Assembly (NCBI RefSeq): GCF_018882205.1
Contig: NZ_JACVOU010000001.1
Coordinates: 434,001 to 498,000, forward strand
Origin: Polynucleobacter bastaniensis
GTDB taxonomy: Bacteria; Pseudomonadota; Gammaproteobacteria; Burkholderiales; Burkholderiaceae
Length of the DNA: 64,000 nucleotides
Reading direction: 5' to 3'
The stretch's first letter is position 1; every line of letters begins with the position of its first letter. The notes under the pieces were generated by a model. That model was not told where the DNA came from. It saw only the letters and a program-made list of their open reading frames with translations, and ran no database searches. A program made the translations under genes and the position numbers. Positions 27,963 to 38,287 of the stretch are shown here, in pieces.

Positions 27963-28934
27963 ATGATCAACTTGTTCGTCCTGCAAAATGGCCGCCTCTC
28001 TCAAGAGCAAGTGGAAGATCGCAATGAATTGTTGCAATACTCCAACCCTATCTGGATCGACGTTGTAGACCCTGAAGAGGAAGAACTCCTTTGGATTAAA
28101 GAGGCTTTTGGCGTTCTTTTGCCTGAATTGGATGATTTAGGTGACTTAGAAGCTTCTGCGCGGTATTTCGAGGCGGATGATGGCCACCTCCATATTCGTA
28201 CTGATTTCTTATTGGACGAAGAAGAAACTTCTCGCAACGTACGAGTTGCTTTCGTAATGACCAAGCAAGTCTTGTTCTCTATTCATGACGAAGATTTGCC
28301 GGTATTCCGCTTGGTGCGTTTGCGTGCCCGTTTGCGCCCAGGCTCAGTCAGTAACGCGAAAGATGTTTTACTTGACCTGTACTCCACTGATGCCGAGTAT
28401 TCTGCTGATGCCTTGGAAGAGGTTTATGAAAACCTCGAGCAAGCAGGTAAGCGCGTGCTGCAAGATGACATCACTGATCATGATGCAGAAGAAGTGCTCG
28501 AAACCATTGCCAAGGAAGAAGATACTAACGGACGTATTCGTCGCAATGTGATGGATACGCGTCGCGCATTGTCTTTTTTGATGCGCAGTAAATTATTGTC
28601 TGATGAGCAGCAAGAAGAGGCGCGTCAGATTTTACGAGACATCGATTCATTAGAAAACCATACCGCATTTCTATTCGATAAGATCAACTTCTTGATGGAT
28701 GCGACAGTCGGTTTTATTAATTTGAACCAAAGTAAGATCATTAAGATCTTCTCGGTGGTATCCGTTGCCTTAATGCCGCCAACTTTGTTAGCGAGCGTGT
28801 GGGGCATGAACTTCCGCTATATGCCTGAACTAGAGCAGACCTGGGGTTATCCAGTTGCCATTATTTCTATGGTGATTTCAGCGATGATTCCATTGGGCTA
28901 CTTCCGCCACAAGGGCTGGCTTAGCTCACGTTAA
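27963..28934 (+). CDS. corA: CorA-family magnesium/cobalt transporter
   Basis: Pentameric channel for Mg2+ uptake. The 323 residues show a large acidic cytoplasmic domain (1-260) rich in Glu and Asp, followed by two transmembrane helices at the C-terminus. The selectivity motif GMN lies in VWGMNFRYMPELEQTWGYP between them. AGGAG at 27952-27956 serves as ribosome-binding site. It is divergent from pyrF and convergent with pncC. Confidence 0.95.
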   Translation: MINLFVLQNGRLSQEQVEDRNELLQYSNPIWIDVVDPEEEELLWIKEAFGVLLPELDDLGDLEASARYFEADDGHLHIRTDFLLDEEETSRNVRVAFVMTKQVLFSIHDEDLPVFRLVRLRARLRPGSVSNAKDVLLDLYSTDAEYSADALEEVYENLEQAGKRVLQDDITDHDAEEVLETIAKEEDTNGRIRRNVMDTRRALSFLMRSKLLSDEQQEEARQILRDIDSLENHTAFLFDKINFLMDATVGFINLNQSKIIKIFSVVSVALMPPTLLASVWGMNFRYMPELEQTWGYPVAIISMVISAMIPLGYFRHKGWLSSR

Positions 28935-28952
28935 TTCTGTAGTGCTACCTTG

Positions 28953-29477
28953 CTAGTCGTTTTTGGGTTTAAGTAATTCCAAAAATTGAGAGAGCGCAAA
29001 ATCACGCGCTTGTTCTCGCACTACTTGACGATCCCCCTTGAAGTGTTTGGTAAGCGTGACAGTATTCACAACATCATGCCCAGTATTTTCTTTAATCGCC
29101 CAGCCAAAGCAGACGGTGCCAACCGGCTTTTCTGCTGAACCACCACTAGGTCCCGCAATGCCTGTGATAGAGATTGCAGCATTGACATTAGCATTGCGTA
29201 GCGCCCCTTCAGCCATGGCTTTGGCAACTGGTTCACTGACTGCACCAAAAGATTCAAGGGTTTCCACTGGAACATCCAAGCATTCTGATTTTGCGGCATT
29301 GCTGTAGGTGATATAAGCTCGTTCCAGCCAATCACTCGAGCCTGCTAAGTCCGTTAGAGTTGCGCAGACAAGGCCGCCAGTGCAGGATTCAGCCAAGACA
29401 ATTTTCCAGCCTCGGCCCACTAAAGTCAGGGCAATAGCTCTCGCTAATTCATGCTGAGGATCGTTATTATTTTTCAT
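28953..29477 (-). CDS. pncC: Nicotinamide-nucleotide amidohydrolase (CinA C-terminal type)
   Basis: Deamidates nicotinamide mononucleotide to nicotinate mononucleotide in the NAD salvage cycle. The 174-residue protein is the stand-alone CinA C-terminal domain: LAESCTGGLVCATLTDLAGSSDW, YSNAAKSECLDVP, and AISITGIAGPSGGSAEKPVGTV. It lacks the N-terminal MoCF domain of full CinA. Its start overlaps the pgpA stop by four bases, making it the third gene of thiL-pgpA-pncC. Confidence 0.92.
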   Translation of the reverse strand: MKNNNDPQHELARAIALTLVGRGWKIVLAESCTGGLVCATLTDLAGSSDWLERAYITYSNAAKSECLDVPVETLESFGAVSEPVAKAMAEGALRNANVNAAISITGIAGPSGGSAEKPVGTVCFGWAIKENTGHDVVNTVTLTKHFKGDRQVVREQARDFALSQFLELLKPKND

Positions 29478-30055
29478 GAGAGATAACCCAATCCAATTTG
29501 TACAAGCGCTATTGGGAGAAGCGTGAATAATGCAGCAGCGAGATCATCTGCAATGATTCCAAAACCACGCCACAACACTGTGCCAAAACTCGATGGAGAA
29601 GAATGATCGCCATTCTCTAAATGTTTAAAGTGCCGATCAATCATTCCAATCGGACCAGGTTTTACCGCATCAAAGAATCGGAATAGTGCAAATGCCAAAA
29701 TTTGTATCCATAAGGTTGCTGGCATGATAAGTATCAATACGAGCCAGAAGGCGACCACTTCATCCAGCACAATGCCACCAAAATCTTTTTTACCTAACTC
29801 TTCACTGACTTGTCCACAGATCCAGCAACCCAGAAGAATGCTTGCGCCAATAATCCACCACCATGCTTCAGTTGATAGAAAGTAATCACCCAATAAGAAA
29901 ATAGCCCAAGCCCACAGTGTTCCTGCGGTGCCAGGTGCAAATGGCGCCAGGCCACTACCTAGTCCGAACGCCAGGGCGCGACTAGGTTTAGCAAAGACCC
30001 ACTTGAAGCTAGGGGTCAATGCGGAGGAGCCTTTTGAATTGGTTTGGGTATTCAT
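29474..30055 (-). CDS. pgpA: Phosphatidylglycerophosphatase A
   Basis: Membrane enzyme that dephosphorylates phosphatidylglycerol phosphate. The 193 residues contain FGLGSGLAPFAPGTAGTLWAW, KKDFGGIVLDEVVAFWLV and FFDAVKPGPIGMIDRHFKHLENG, the family's metal and phosphate motifs, with about four hydrophobic segments. It overlaps both thiL (upstream) and pncC (downstream) by four bases, a translationally coupled operon. Confidence 0.95.
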   Translation of the reverse strand: MNTQTNSKGSSALTPSFKWVFAKPSRALAFGLGSGLAPFAPGTAGTLWAWAIFLLGDYFLSTEAWWWIIGASILLGCWICGQVSEELGKKDFGGIVLDEVVAFWLVLILIMPATLWIQILAFALFRFFDAVKPGPIGMIDRHFKHLENGDHSSPSSFGTVLWRGFGIIADDLAAALFTLLPIALVQIGLGYLS

Positions 30056-31074
30056 GCGAAGTGATCAAAAGATTTCAGCAGTAAATCTGCTTGCTGAGAA
30101 TTTAATTCTTTTCCATCGTTATCGATGATGCGTATCTCGGGTGCTGAGTGTTGCATGGATTTGACAGTACCAATTTGAGTCAGTGGAAGATTTAAGTCCC
30201 CGCTGATTTTGGTGATCGCATCTCTTGCACCGCTTGCCGCAGTAAAGCACAGCTCGTAATCATCACCGCCATTTGCTGCATATTGATTCTGAATGGTGGG
30301 TGATTGTTTGCGTAGCGTAGCGGATTTAGGGATCCGCTCTAAATAGATTTCTGCATCTTTACCTGATTGCTTGAGGATATGTCTTAGATCACCCAATAGA
30401 CCATCGGAGATATCCAAAGCAGAATTGGCAATGCCTCTTAAGGCAATACCTAAATCTATTCTAGGGGTGGGTTGATGCATGCGCGCCTCAATTATTTCCA
30501 AATCGTCTTTTTCTAATTCAATTTCGTGACGCAGTGCAGCAAGAGCAAGTCTTGCGTCACCAACGGCTCCCGAAACCCAAATATCATCGCTCTCCAATGC
30601 CCCAGACCTGCGAATAGCTTTGTCTTTTGGAATGCTGCCAAAAGCAGTGATGCAAATATTGAGCGGACCGGCGGTAGTATCGCCACCAATGAGGGGGCAA
30701 GCAAATTGATTGGCGATTGCAAATAAACCTTTGCTGAACGCTTCCAACCAGACTGAATTCGCCTCAGGCAATGCTAGTGCGAGCGTGAAACCCATCGGCC
30801 TAGCGCCCATCGCAGCCAGGTCTGAGAGGTTGACTGCTAGGGCTTTCCAGCCTAGCCACTCTGGATTGGCGTCTTGAAAAAAGTGTCTGCCACTGACCAA
30901 CATGTCGCTGGTGATTGCAATCTCTTCAGTAGGGTCGATTGTAAGTAGGGCGCAATCATCACCAATCCCCATCTTTACTGAGCCGGGGTTGCTGGCAAGC
31001 ATCAGTTCCGACTGCGTTTTAAAGAAACGCTGAATTAGATCAAATTCACCAAGTGAGGAGGTTTGAGATTGCAT
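30052..31074 (-). CDS. thiL: Thiamine-monophosphate kinase
   Basis: Phosphorylates thiamine monophosphate to the active cofactor thiamine diphosphate. The 340 residues start MQSQTSSLGEFDLIQRFF and show MGIGDDCALLTI, ITSDMLVSGRHF, NLSDLAAMGARPMGFTLALALP, LIGGDTTAGPLNI and ALDISDGLLGDLRHIL, the PurM-like ATP and metal motifs. It is first in thiL-pgpA-pncC and divergent from maeB. Confidence 0.96.
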   Translation of the reverse strand: MQSQTSSLGEFDLIQRFFKTQSELMLASNPGSVKMGIGDDCALLTIDPTEEIAITSDMLVSGRHFFQDANPEWLGWKALAVNLSDLAAMGARPMGFTLALALPEANSVWLEAFSKGLFAIANQFACPLIGGDTTAGPLNICITAFGSIPKDKAIRRSGALESDDIWVSGAVGDARLALAALRHEIELEKDDLEIIEARMHQPTPRIDLGIALRGIANSALDISDGLLGDLRHILKQSGKDAEIYLERIPKSATLRKQSPTIQNQYAANGGDDYELCFTAASGARDAITKISGDLNLPLTQIGTVKSMQHSAPEIRIIDNDGKELNSQQADLLLKSFDHFA

Positions 31075-31145
31075 GCCCTATTTTATGGCTCTTGGGACTC
31101 TTTCATCTGAGAGGAATAGAATTAAAGCTTGAATATGGCTTATAG

Positions 31146-33485
31146 ATGAGTGAACTGATGAGTAAACCAAGCAATAGCAGTAAAGAACAGCAAATAGCAG
31201 ATTTAAGGGCGGCTGCTCTTCACTATCATGAGTTCCCAACCCCGGGGAAGATTGAAATTGCCCCAACGAAGCAGTTAACCAATCAGCGTGACTTAGCCCT
31301 AGCTTACACACCTGGCGTTGCTGCCCCATGCGAGGAAATTGTTAAAGATCCCGCTAATGCTTTCAAATACACAGCTCGAGGTAATTTAGTTGGTGTGATC
31401 ACCAACGGTACGGCAGTATTGGGACTCGGAAATATCGGACCATTGGCTAGTAAGCCAGTGATGGAAGGTAAAGCAGTTCTTTTCAAGAAATTTGCTGGCA
31501 TTGATGTTTTTGATATTGAAATCAATGAAAACGATCCAGATAAATTAGTTGAAATCATTGCGGCCCTCGAACCCACCTTTGGTGGTATTAATTTAGAAGA
31601 TATCAAAGCACCAGATTGTTTTATCGTCGAGCGCAAGTTGCAAGCGCGCATGAAGATTCCAGTCTTTCATGATGACCAACATGGAACTGCAATTGTGGTT
31701 GCTGCTGCGATTCTGAATGGCTTAAAAGTAGTCGGTAAGGATGTTGCTAATGTGAAATTAGTCACCTCTGGTGCTGGCGCTGCTGCATTAGCTTGTTTGG
31801 ATTTATTGGTTGACCTTGGTATTCCACGAAAGAATATTTGGGTTACTGACTTAGTTGGTGTTGCATACAAAGGTCGTCAAGAATTAATGGATCCAGAGAA
31901 GGAGCCGTTCTGTCAGGAGACTGATTTACGCACCCTAGATCAAGTGATTGAAGGCGCTGATATTTTTCTAGGCCTCTCAGCTGGCGGTGTTCTCAAGCAA
32001 TCGATGGTGAAGAAAATGGCTGATAAGCCATTGATCTATGCCTTGGCAAACCCAACCCCCGAGATTTTGCCTGAGGAGGTCAAGGAGGTTCGTCCTGATG
32101 CGGTAATGGCAACGGGTCGTACTGATTATCCAAACCAAGTGAATAACGTGTTGTGCTTTCCGTTTATCTTCCGTGGTGCATTAGACGTTGGAGCTACGAC
32201 CATCACACGTGGCATGGAGGTCGCAGCGGTAAAGGCTGTGGCGGAGTTGGCACAAGCTGAGCAGAGCGAAATAGTAACCTCGGTATACGGTATTGAGAAC
32301 TTATCTTTTGGCCCCGAGTATCTAATTCCGAAGCCGTTTGATCCGCGTTTAATTACCGTCATTGCACCCGCTGTTGCTAAAGCGGCAATGGAGGACGGCG
32401 TGGCCCTGCGCCCAATTAAAGACTTCGATGCTTACCGCAATCAGTTGCAACAATTTGTGTACCACTCCGGTACTTTGATGAAGCCATTGTTTAGTATTGC
32501 TAAACAAGTACCTGCTGCACAAAAACGGATCGTGTTTGCTGAGGGTGAAGATGAGCGCGTATTGCGTGCAGTACAAATCATTGTCGATGAGCATTTGGCT
32601 ACACCAATTCTGATTGGTCGCCCTGCGGTAATCGAGCACCGCATTGACAAGTTCGGATTACGTATTAAAGCGGGTGAAGACTTTGAGATTGTGAATCCAG
32701 AGAATGATCCACGCTTCCGTGATTTCTGGCAAACCTATTTAGCTTTGACTGAGCGTAAAGGAGTCACCGAATCTTTTGCCAAGTTAGAAATGCGTCGCCG
32801 CCATAGCTTGATCGGATCCATCATGATTAGTAAAGGCATGGCTGATGGCATGATCTGCGGAACCGTTGGCAACTTAGCAACCCATTTGAAGTACATTGAC
32901 GAGGTGGTAGGTCAAGAGTCGGGCGCTAATGTTTATGGCGCAATGTCTGGATTGATTTTGCCGGGTCGCCAAGTCTTCTTGGTGGATACCCATGTGAATA
33001 TCGATCCAACAGCAGAGCAATTGGCTGAACTCACACTGATGGCTGCAAACGAAATGCGTAAATTAGGCATAGCGCCCAAGGTGGCACTCTTATCCCATTC
33101 CAATTTCGGTTCTAGTAGCGCTCCATCCGCAGTCAAAATGCGCGAGGTACTGGCTTTGATTCAAAAAGCAGACCCTAGTCTCGAGGTGGATGGTGAAATG
33201 CATGGTGATAGCGCTTTGGATGAAACCATTCGCGCCGGTGCGGTTACTTCATCACCATTAAAAGGCGATGCTAATTTGTTGGTACTGCCAAATATTGACG
33301 CTGCCAACATTTCTTACAACTTATTGAAGACTGCTGCGGGTAACGGTATCGCAATCGGACCATTGCTCTTAGGAGTTGCAAAGCCAATTCACATTTTGAC
33401 GCCAGCCGCTACTGTGCGCCGTATCGTCAATTTGACCACTTTGGCGGTAGTTGAAGCAGCAAGCAACGCTAGAGGGGCGGTCTAA
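31146..33485 (+). CDS. maeB: NADP-dependent malic enzyme with C-terminal phosphotransacetylase-like domain
   Basis: Decarboxylates malate to pyruvate with reduction of NADP. The 779-residue protein has the malic-enzyme part (about 20-440) with [46 protein letters not shown] and [15 protein letters not shown], then a phosphotransacetylase-like domain (about 450-779) that in MaeB binds acetyl-CoA as regulator rather than acting as an enzyme. An alternative ATG lies at 31158. The upstream 71-base gap to thiL likely holds both promoters. Confidence 0.95.
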   Translation: MSELMSKPSNSSKEQQIADLRAAALHYHEFPTPGKIEIAPTKQLTNQRDLALAYTPGVAAPCEEIVKDPANAFKYTARGNLVGVITNGTAVLGLGNIGPLASKPVMEGKAVLFKKFAGIDVFDIEINENDPDKLVEIIAALEPTFGGINLEDIKAPDCFIVERKLQARMKIPVFHDDQHGTAIVVAAAILNGLKVVGKDVANVKLVTSGAGAAALACLDLLVDLGIPRKNIWVTDLVGVAYKGRQELMDPEKEPFCQETDLRTLDQVIEGADIFLGLSAGGVLKQSMVKKMADKPLIYALANPTPEILPEEVKEVRPDAVMATGRTDYPNQVNNVLCFPFIFRGALDVGATTITRGMEVAAVKAVAELAQAEQSEIVTSVYGIENLSFGPEYLIPKPFDPRLITVIAPAVAKAAMEDGVALRPIKDFDAYRNQLQQFVYHSGTLMKPLFSIAKQVPAAQKRIVFAEGEDERVLRAVQIIVDEHLATPILIGRPAVIEHRIDKFGLRIKAGEDFEIVNPENDPRFRDFWQTYLALTERKGVTESFAKLEMRRRHSLIGSIMISKGMADGMICGTVGNLATHLKYIDEVVGQESGANVYGAMSGLILPGRQVFLVDTHVNIDPTAEQLAELTLMAANEMRKLGIAPKVALLSHSNFGSSSAPSAVKMREVLALIQKADPSLEVDGEMHGDSALDETIRAGAVTSSPLKGDANLLVLPNIDAANISYNLLKTAAGNGIAIGPLLLGVAKPIHILTPAATVRRIVNLTTLAVVEAASNARGAV

Positions 33486-33502
33486 GAACTAGGGCTGTAC
33501 TT

Positions 33503-33538
33503 TTATTTATGTTAGTTAGTGTTAACTACCATAAATAA
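33503..33538. repeat. AT-rich imperfect inverted repeat downstream of maeB
   Basis: TTATTTATG (33503-33511) and TAGTTA (33513-33518) pair with TAACTA (33523-33528) and CATAAATAA (33530-33538): 15 base pairs with a single T-C mismatch and a GTGT loop. It lies 17 bases after the maeB stop. It has no T tail of terminator type, but could end transcription or bind a regulator of the barstar-like gene. Confidence 0.6.
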
Positions 33539-33542
33539 TTAC

Positions 33543-33565
33543 TATATAAATCAATGGTTTATATA
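33543..33565. repeat. Second AT-rich inverted repeat upstream of the barstar-like gene
   Basis: TATATAAA (33543-33550) and TTTATATA (33558-33565) are perfect 8-bp arms around TCAATGG. It follows the larger repeat at 33503-33538 by only 4 bases, so two inverted repeats lie in tandem in the 138-base gap before the barstar-like gene. Confidence 0.5.
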
Positions 33566-33623
33566 AAATGTACTGTAATTGGGCTTGATTTGATGGCGTG
33601 TTAAGGGTAATCTAGCATCCATC

Positions 33624-34244
33624 ATGAATAATCGCTCTGAAAACGGCACTACACAAGGCTTTGACGAACACAGTCGGGCTGAAAGTTGGGATAGTAACGA
33701 TCGACTCGAAATCGAGTCATCCGCAGCCAATATCTATGCTGAGGGCGGTTTATCTCGTTTACAAACCTATGCAGCAAATCAAGTTTCGGGGAAAAAAGTG
33801 ACAGCTTCTTGGCGTGCCGCTTTGGCCGTTCGCGATGCCGGACCGCCGGCAATGTTGCGCAGTGTGCGCCCTAATATCGTGCAATCTATTCGTGCTTTCC
33901 GCACTCCTGATCTTCAGGAAGCTGCTACTGAACTTGGCCAGCATTTCATTTACGCTAATTGTGCAAATGCGATGACTAAGGGTGAGGTTTTAGAGGCGAT
34001 TGCGATTGCTTACACATTCACCAAGCAACAGGCGAAGAATTTCGATCCTTTACTGGATGCTTTGACGACTACTGTTGATAAATCAGGTCCCCAGCCAGGT
34101 TTCGTAGTGGTACTCGAAGGTTTGCCTTGCACGCAGAAGTTTGACAAAGAAGCTCGCGAGACTCTGTTAGATGTGTTCCGTGATGCTGTGGATTTCTGGT
34201 CTGAGCGCCGCACACCATACCGTGTGTTCTACTCCTTTGCCTAA
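33624..34244 (+). CDS. Barstar-family protein with N-terminal extension
   Basis: Residues about 106-204 resemble barstar, the barnase inhibitor: HFIYANCANAMTKGEVLEAIA, NFDPLLDALTT and PGFVVVLEGLPCTQKF. In an alignment by eye to NLDALWDCL of barstar, the two barnase-contacting aspartates are kept (D141, D145), while the tryptophan between them is a leucine. The first 105 residues are unlike barstar and polar, with GGLSRLQTYAA and ASWRAALAVRDAGPPAMLRS. No barnase-like ribonuclease gene is nearby, so it may inhibit a distant nuclease or have another binding role. ATG chosen at 33624; AAGGGT lies rather far upstream. rsmE converges on it. Confidence 0.8.
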   Translation: MNNRSENGTTQGFDEHSRAESWDSNDRLEIESSAANIYAEGGLSRLQTYAANQVSGKKVTASWRAALAVRDAGPPAMLRSVRPNIVQSIRAFRTPDLQEAATELGQHFIYANCANAMTKGEVLEAIAIAYTFTKQQAKNFDPLLDALTTTVDKSGPQPGFVVVLEGLPCTQKFDKEARETLLDVFRDAVDFWSERRTPYRVFYSFA

Positions 34245-34264
34245 TCACTCGATTTAACGAGTGA
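34245..34264 (+). repeat. 7-bp hairpin just after the barstar-like stop
   Basis: TCACTCG (34245-34251) and CGAGTGA (34258-34264) are perfect arms with a 6-nt loop. No T run follows; it may stabilise the mRNA end before the terminator at 34293. Confidence 0.4.
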
Positions 34265-34292
34265 AGTAGTAAGACAGTAAAACAACAAAAAT

Positions 34293-34314
34293 CGCCTCTA
34301 TTTGAGGCGTTTTT
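34293..34314 (+). terminator. Terminator of the barstar-like gene, overlapping the rsmE stop
   Basis: CGCCTC (34293-34298) and GAGGCG (34304-34309) pair around TATTT and are followed by five T. The stem contains the rsmE stop codon (34298-34300, complement), so the two convergent genes share these bases. Confidence 0.75.
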
Positions 34315-35059
34315 GCATTTCTGGGCCCCAAACGCTGTGAACTGCAGTAATTGCCACAATTCCAGCGGTCTCTGTTCGTAGTACTCGATCGCCTAGAGAG
34401 ACTATTTGATAACCCGCAGCTTGCGCTTGCGCTTCCTCTTCTGGAGTGTGCCCACCTTCCGGCCCAATCATCAAAATAATATCCTGCGGTGGACTGTCAA
34501 GCAAAACTGAATAGAGGCTTTTATCGGTATCAGGACTTAAAAGTAGTTTAAGTTTGGCTTTTTGTGGCTTCTGTAGATAACTTGCAAAACTTTGTACAGG
34601 TTCTACAGTGGCTAAAACGGTGCGATCACATTGTTCGCAAGCGGCTTGAACGATGCCTTGCCAGTGCAAAAGACGCTTTTGAGCACGCTCAGCATCGCTA
34701 GAGCGCGTTAATTTAATGACTGAGCGCTCACACTGCAACGGTGCAATGACTTGAGCACCAGTTTCTATGGCCTTTTCAACCACCCAATCCATCTTGTCGC
34801 CCCCAGCAAGTCCTTGTGCCAAGGTAATGGCATAGGGGCTCTCACGATGTGTGTCTTGGCGAATATCACTTAGCTCGGCCTCCCCTGACTTATTGCTAAG
34901 TGAGAGCAGCTTGGCCTGGGCAACGTGGCCTTTTCCATCAAAGATGGGGAAAAATTCACCGACTTGGATGCGACGGACGCGCAAGTGATGTGCGAGCTCA
35001 GGGGTGAGGGTATGTGGCTTTTGGTTTTCCCATGGGCCGGGAAGATAAAATTGAGGCAT
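34298..35059 (-). CDS. rsmE: 16S rRNA m3U1498 methyltransferase
   Basis: SPOUT-fold methyltransferase acting on U1498 of 16S rRNA. From the ATG at 35057-35059 it has 253 residues starting MPQFYLPGPWENQ; the longer reading to 35152 overlaps tkt and is not credible. The PUA-like N-terminus includes LAHHLRVRRIQVGE. The SPOUT knot is clear in ILMIGPEGGHTPEEEAQA and IVSLGDRVLRTETAGIVAI. It is divergent from tkt with 43 bases between. Confidence 0.94.
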   Translation of the reverse strand: MPQFYLPGPWENQKPHTLTPELAHHLRVRRIQVGEFFPIFDGKGHVAQAKLLSLSNKSGEAELSDIRQDTHRESPYAITLAQGLAGGDKMDWVVEKAIETGAQVIAPLQCERSVIKLTRSSDAERAQKRLLHWQGIVQAACEQCDRTVLATVEPVQSFASYLQKPQKAKLKLLLSPDTDKSLYSVLLDSPPQDIILMIGPEGGHTPEEEAQAQAAGYQIVSLGDRVLRTETAGIVAITAVHSVWGPEMQKRLK

Positions 35060-35102
35060 TACTGAAATATAGCTAATTAATTTTCTCGAGACCAAATTTA
35101 CG

Positions 35103-37097
35103 ATGTCAAACCTACAAATTCGTATGGCAAACGCCATTCGTGCTTTATCCATGGATGCAGTTCAACAAGCCAATTCCGGTCACCCTGGAATGCCAATGGG
35201 TATGGCTGATATTGCAGTCGGTCTTTGGAATGAACATTTGCAACACAACCCAACCGATCCTCATTGGATGAATCGTGATCGCTTTGTTTTATCAAATGGT
35301 CATGGCTCGATGTTGCTGTATTCCTTATTGCATCTGACTGGTTATGACTTGCCGATGAGCGAGTTGAAAAACTTCCGTCAGTTACACAGCAAAACTGCAG
35401 GACATCCTGAGTATGGAATTACCCCCGGAGTAGAAACGACTACTGGTCCTTTAGGTCAGGGTATTTCAAACGCGGTTGGTATGGCGCTGGCAGAAAAATT
35501 ATTAGCTCAGGAATTTAATCGTCCCGGTCACGATATTGTTGATCACCACACCTATGTATTTTTGGGTGATGGTTGCTTGATGGAAGGTATCAGTCATGAA
35601 GTGTGTTCATTGGCTGGCACACTCAAGCTGAATAAACTCATCGCGCTATGGGATGACAACGGCATCTCGATTGATGGCAAAGTGGTTTCTTGGTTTAACG
35701 AAGATACGCCAAAGCGTTTTGAGGCCTATGGCTGGAATGTGATTCGCGCTGTTGATGGTCATGATGCAGAGGCTGTATCGAGTGCAATCGCTAAAGCGAA
35801 GAAGAGCGACAAGCCAACATTGATTTGTTGCAAGACGGCTATCGGTCAAGGCTCTCCCAATATGGCCGGAAGTGACAAGGTACATGGCTCACCATTGGGC
35901 GCAGCTGAAATTGCTGCAACCCGTGTCGTATTGAATTGGCCGTATGCGCCGTTCGAAGTTCCAAAAGATATTTACGAAGCTTGGGATTTCAAGAAGCGTG
36001 GCCAAGCTGCTGAGCATGAGTGGAATAAAGAATTCCAATCGTACAAAAATAAATATCCAGAACTCGCTTCTGAATTACAGCGCCGTATGCAAGGCGACTT
36101 ATCTAAGGATTTCTCCAAAACTTTAGAAGCTTATTTAAAAAATTGTGAAACCAAAGCAGAAACGATTGCTACTCGTAAGGCAAGTCAAAATGCCATCGAG
36201 GCATTGGCTCCTGCATTACCAGAGTTCATGGGTGGCTCTGCCGACCTAACAGGATCCAACTTAACAAACTGGTCTTCATGCAAGCCTGTACGTGGTGATC
36301 AGTGGGGTAACCACATTAATTACGGTGTTCGTGAATTTGGTATGAGTGCCATCATGAACGGTATCGCTTTACACGGTGGATACATTCCATTCGGTGGTAC
36401 CTTCTTAACCTTCTCTGATTACAGTCGTAATGCAATACGCATGGCTGCATTGATGAAATTGCGCAGCATCTTTGTCTTTACGCATGACTCTATTGGCTTA
36501 GGTGAAGACGGTCCAACTCATCAGTCAGTTGAGCATGTAGCGAGCTTGCGCCTGATTCCGAATTTAATGGTTTGGCGTCCTTGTGACACCACTGAGAGTG
36601 CGGTGGCTTGGGGCTCTGCAATTGAGCGTAAGCATGGCCCAAGCGCTTTGATCTTCAGTCGTCAGAACTGCCCATTTGTTTCACGTAATAGTCAGCAAGT
36701 AAAAGATATTGCCCGCGGTGGATATGTTTTGCGTGACACCAAGAAATTAAAGATCAAGGCAGTGATCATTGCTACTGGTTCAGAAATCGCCTTGGCGTTG
36801 CAAACAGCAGATCGTTTAGATGCTGAAGGCTTTGGTATTCGTGTGGTTTCGATTCCATCAACGACAGTATTTGATCAACAAGATGCTGCGTACAAAGCAA
36901 AAGTTTTGCCGACAGATATTCCACGCATTGCTGTTGAAGCGGGCGTAAGTGATTTCTGGTGGAAGTATGGTTGCGCAGCAGTGCATGGCGTTGATACCTT
37001 CGGTGAGTCTGCGCCAGCACCTGTGCTCTATGAATATTTTGGTTTAACGGTCGATCAGATTGCTAAAACAGTGAAGCAATGTATTGCAAAGAAATAG
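35103..37097 (+). CDS. tkt: Transketolase
   Basis: Thiamine diphosphate enzyme of the pentose phosphate pathway, moving two-carbon units between sugar phosphates. The 664 residues show [31 protein letters not shown], the ThDP motif [15 protein letters not shown] ending in [29 protein letters not shown] and [19 protein letters not shown]. The length matches E. coli TktA (663). It is followed by gap after 56 nt, a glycolysis/pentose phosphate pairing also found in related genomes. Confidence 0.97.
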   Translation: MSNLQIRMANAIRALSMDAVQQANSGHPGMPMGMADIAVGLWNEHLQHNPTDPHWMNRDRFVLSNGHGSMLLYSLLHLTGYDLPMSELKNFRQLHSKTAGHPEYGITPGVETTTGPLGQGISNAVGMALAEKLLAQEFNRPGHDIVDHHTYVFLGDGCLMEGISHEVCSLAGTLKLNKLIALWDDNGISIDGKVVSWFNEDTPKRFEAYGWNVIRAVDGHDAEAVSSAIAKAKKSDKPTLICCKTAIGQGSPNMAGSDKVHGSPLGAAEIAATRVVLNWPYAPFEVPKDIYEAWDFKKRGQAAEHEWNKEFQSYKNKYPELASELQRRMQGDLSKDFSKTLEAYLKNCETKAETIATRKASQNAIEALAPALPEFMGGSADLTGSNLTNWSSCKPVRGDQWGNHINYGVREFGMSAIMNGIALHGGYIPFGGTFLTFSDYSRNAIRMAALMKLRSIFVFTHDSIGLGEDGPTHQSVEHVASLRLIPNLMVWRPCDTTESAVAWGSAIERKHGPSALIFSRQNCPFVSRNSQQVKDIARGGYVLRDTKKLKIKAVIIATGSEIALALQTADRLDAEGFGIRVVSIPSTTVFDQQDAAYKAKVLPTDIPRIAVEAGVSDFWWKYGCAAVHGVDTFGESAPAPVLYEYFGLTVDQIAKTVKQCIAKK

Positions 37098-37153
37098 AAA
37101 AGATCAGAAACAAAGTATTCATCTAAGAATTCAAAATGAGCAAGGGAAATGGA

Positions 37154-38182
37154 ATGACAATTCGTGTCGCAATTAACGGTTATGGTCGTATTGGCCGCAT
37201 GGTCTTGCGTGCTTTGTATGAAGATCAAGTCAATGGCAAGCCAAGGCGCGATATCAAAATCGTTGCAATTAATGCGATGGGTGATATCGACATCAATGCG
37301 CACCTGACGCAATATGATTCTGCACACGGTCGTTTTCCTGCTGAAGTAGAAGTAGATGGCGATTGCATGGTAGTCAATGGCGATCGCATCAAGATGTTCT
37401 CTACTCGCAATCCTTTGGAAACTCCTTGGGGTGAGTTAGGTGTGGATTTAGTACTTGAGTGCTCAGGCAAATTCACTTCCAAAGAAAAAGCTATGGTGCA
37501 TATTTCTCAGGGTGCGAAGAAGGTATTGATCTCTGCCCCAGGTGAAAAAGATGTAGATGCCACGATTGTTTATGGTGTGAATCAACAAGTTCTCAAGGCA
37601 AGCGATGTTGTGGTCTCTAATGCAAGCTGCACAACGAACTGTCTCGCCCCATTGGTGAAACCATTACTAGAAAAAATTGGTATCGAGTCTGGTTTGATGA
37701 CCACGATCCATGCATTTACTAATGACCAGGTTCTGACTGATGTGTATCACAAGGATATGCGCCGGGCGCGTTCTGCTGTGACCAGCATGATTCCGACCAA
37801 GACAGGCGCTGCAAAAGCGGTTGGCTTGGTATTGCCAGCTTTAGCAGGTCGCTTTGACGGTTTTGCAATGCGTGTGCCAGTAATTAACGTCTCTGTTGTG
37901 GATTTAACCTTTGCTGCCAGCCGCGCTACTAGTGTGGATGAGGTGAACTCTATCCTCAAGGCAGCCAGTGAAGGTGAATTGAAGGGTATTTTGGGTTTCA
38001 ATACCTTGCCTTTGGTTTCCATCGATTTCAACCACGACCCACGCCCTAGTATTTATGACGCTTCACAGACTCGTGTTTCAGCGGATGGTAAGTTGGTCAA
38101 AGTATTGGCTTGGTATGACAACGAGTGGGGTTATTCAGTTCAAATGCTCAATGCGGCTGAAGCATTGATGGCTGTAAAGTGA
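37154..38182 (+). CDS. gap: Type I glyceraldehyde-3-phosphate dehydrogenase
   Basis: Oxidises glyceraldehyde 3-phosphate to 1,3-bisphosphoglycerate. The start at 37154 ([16 protein letters not shown]) has AAGGGA 6 nt upstream; an ATG at 37136 lacks a site. It has 342 residues, with the catalytic cysteine C159 in [23 protein letters not shown], and [11 protein letters not shown]. At the end of the second strand of the Rossmann fold it reads INAMGD where most NAD enzymes have ND: the Asp that selects NAD is an alanine (A41), hinting at relaxed or NADP use. Some segments ([10 protein letters not shown]) recall Epd, so erythrose-4-phosphate activity is possible. Confidence 0.93.
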   Translation: MTIRVAINGYGRIGRMVLRALYEDQVNGKPRRDIKIVAINAMGDIDINAHLTQYDSAHGRFPAEVEVDGDCMVVNGDRIKMFSTRNPLETPWGELGVDLVLECSGKFTSKEKAMVHISQGAKKVLISAPGEKDVDATIVYGVNQQVLKASDVVVSNASCTTNCLAPLVKPLLEKIGIESGLMTTIHAFTNDQVLTDVYHKDMRRARSAVTSMIPTKTGAAKAVGLVLPALAGRFDGFAMRVPVINVSVVDLTFAASRATSVDEVNSILKAASEGELKGILGFNTLPLVSIDFNHDPRPSIYDASQTRVSADGKLVKVLAWYDNEWGYSVQMLNAAEALMAVK

Positions 38183-38235
38183 GAAATTAAGTAGCTTTTT
38201 AAGCTTAAAACCACTCAAAATCGTGTTATTCATGT

Positions 38236-38262
38236 AAAAAAACCTCAATTGAGGTCTTTTTT
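38236..38262. terminator. Bidirectional terminator between gap and fur
   Basis: A 14-bp perfect palindrome, ACCTCAATTGAGGT (38242-38255), is preceded by a run of A and followed by a run of T. It can end the gap transcript on the plus strand and the fur transcript on the minus strand. Confidence 0.85.
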
Positions 38263-38287
38263 CGTTAATTGCACTTATCTTGCTAAA

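Noticed and set aside
35060..35152. Longer rsmE start overlapping tkt
   Set aside because: The ATG at 35059 gives the canonical MPQFYLPG start and avoids the overlap with the divergent gene.
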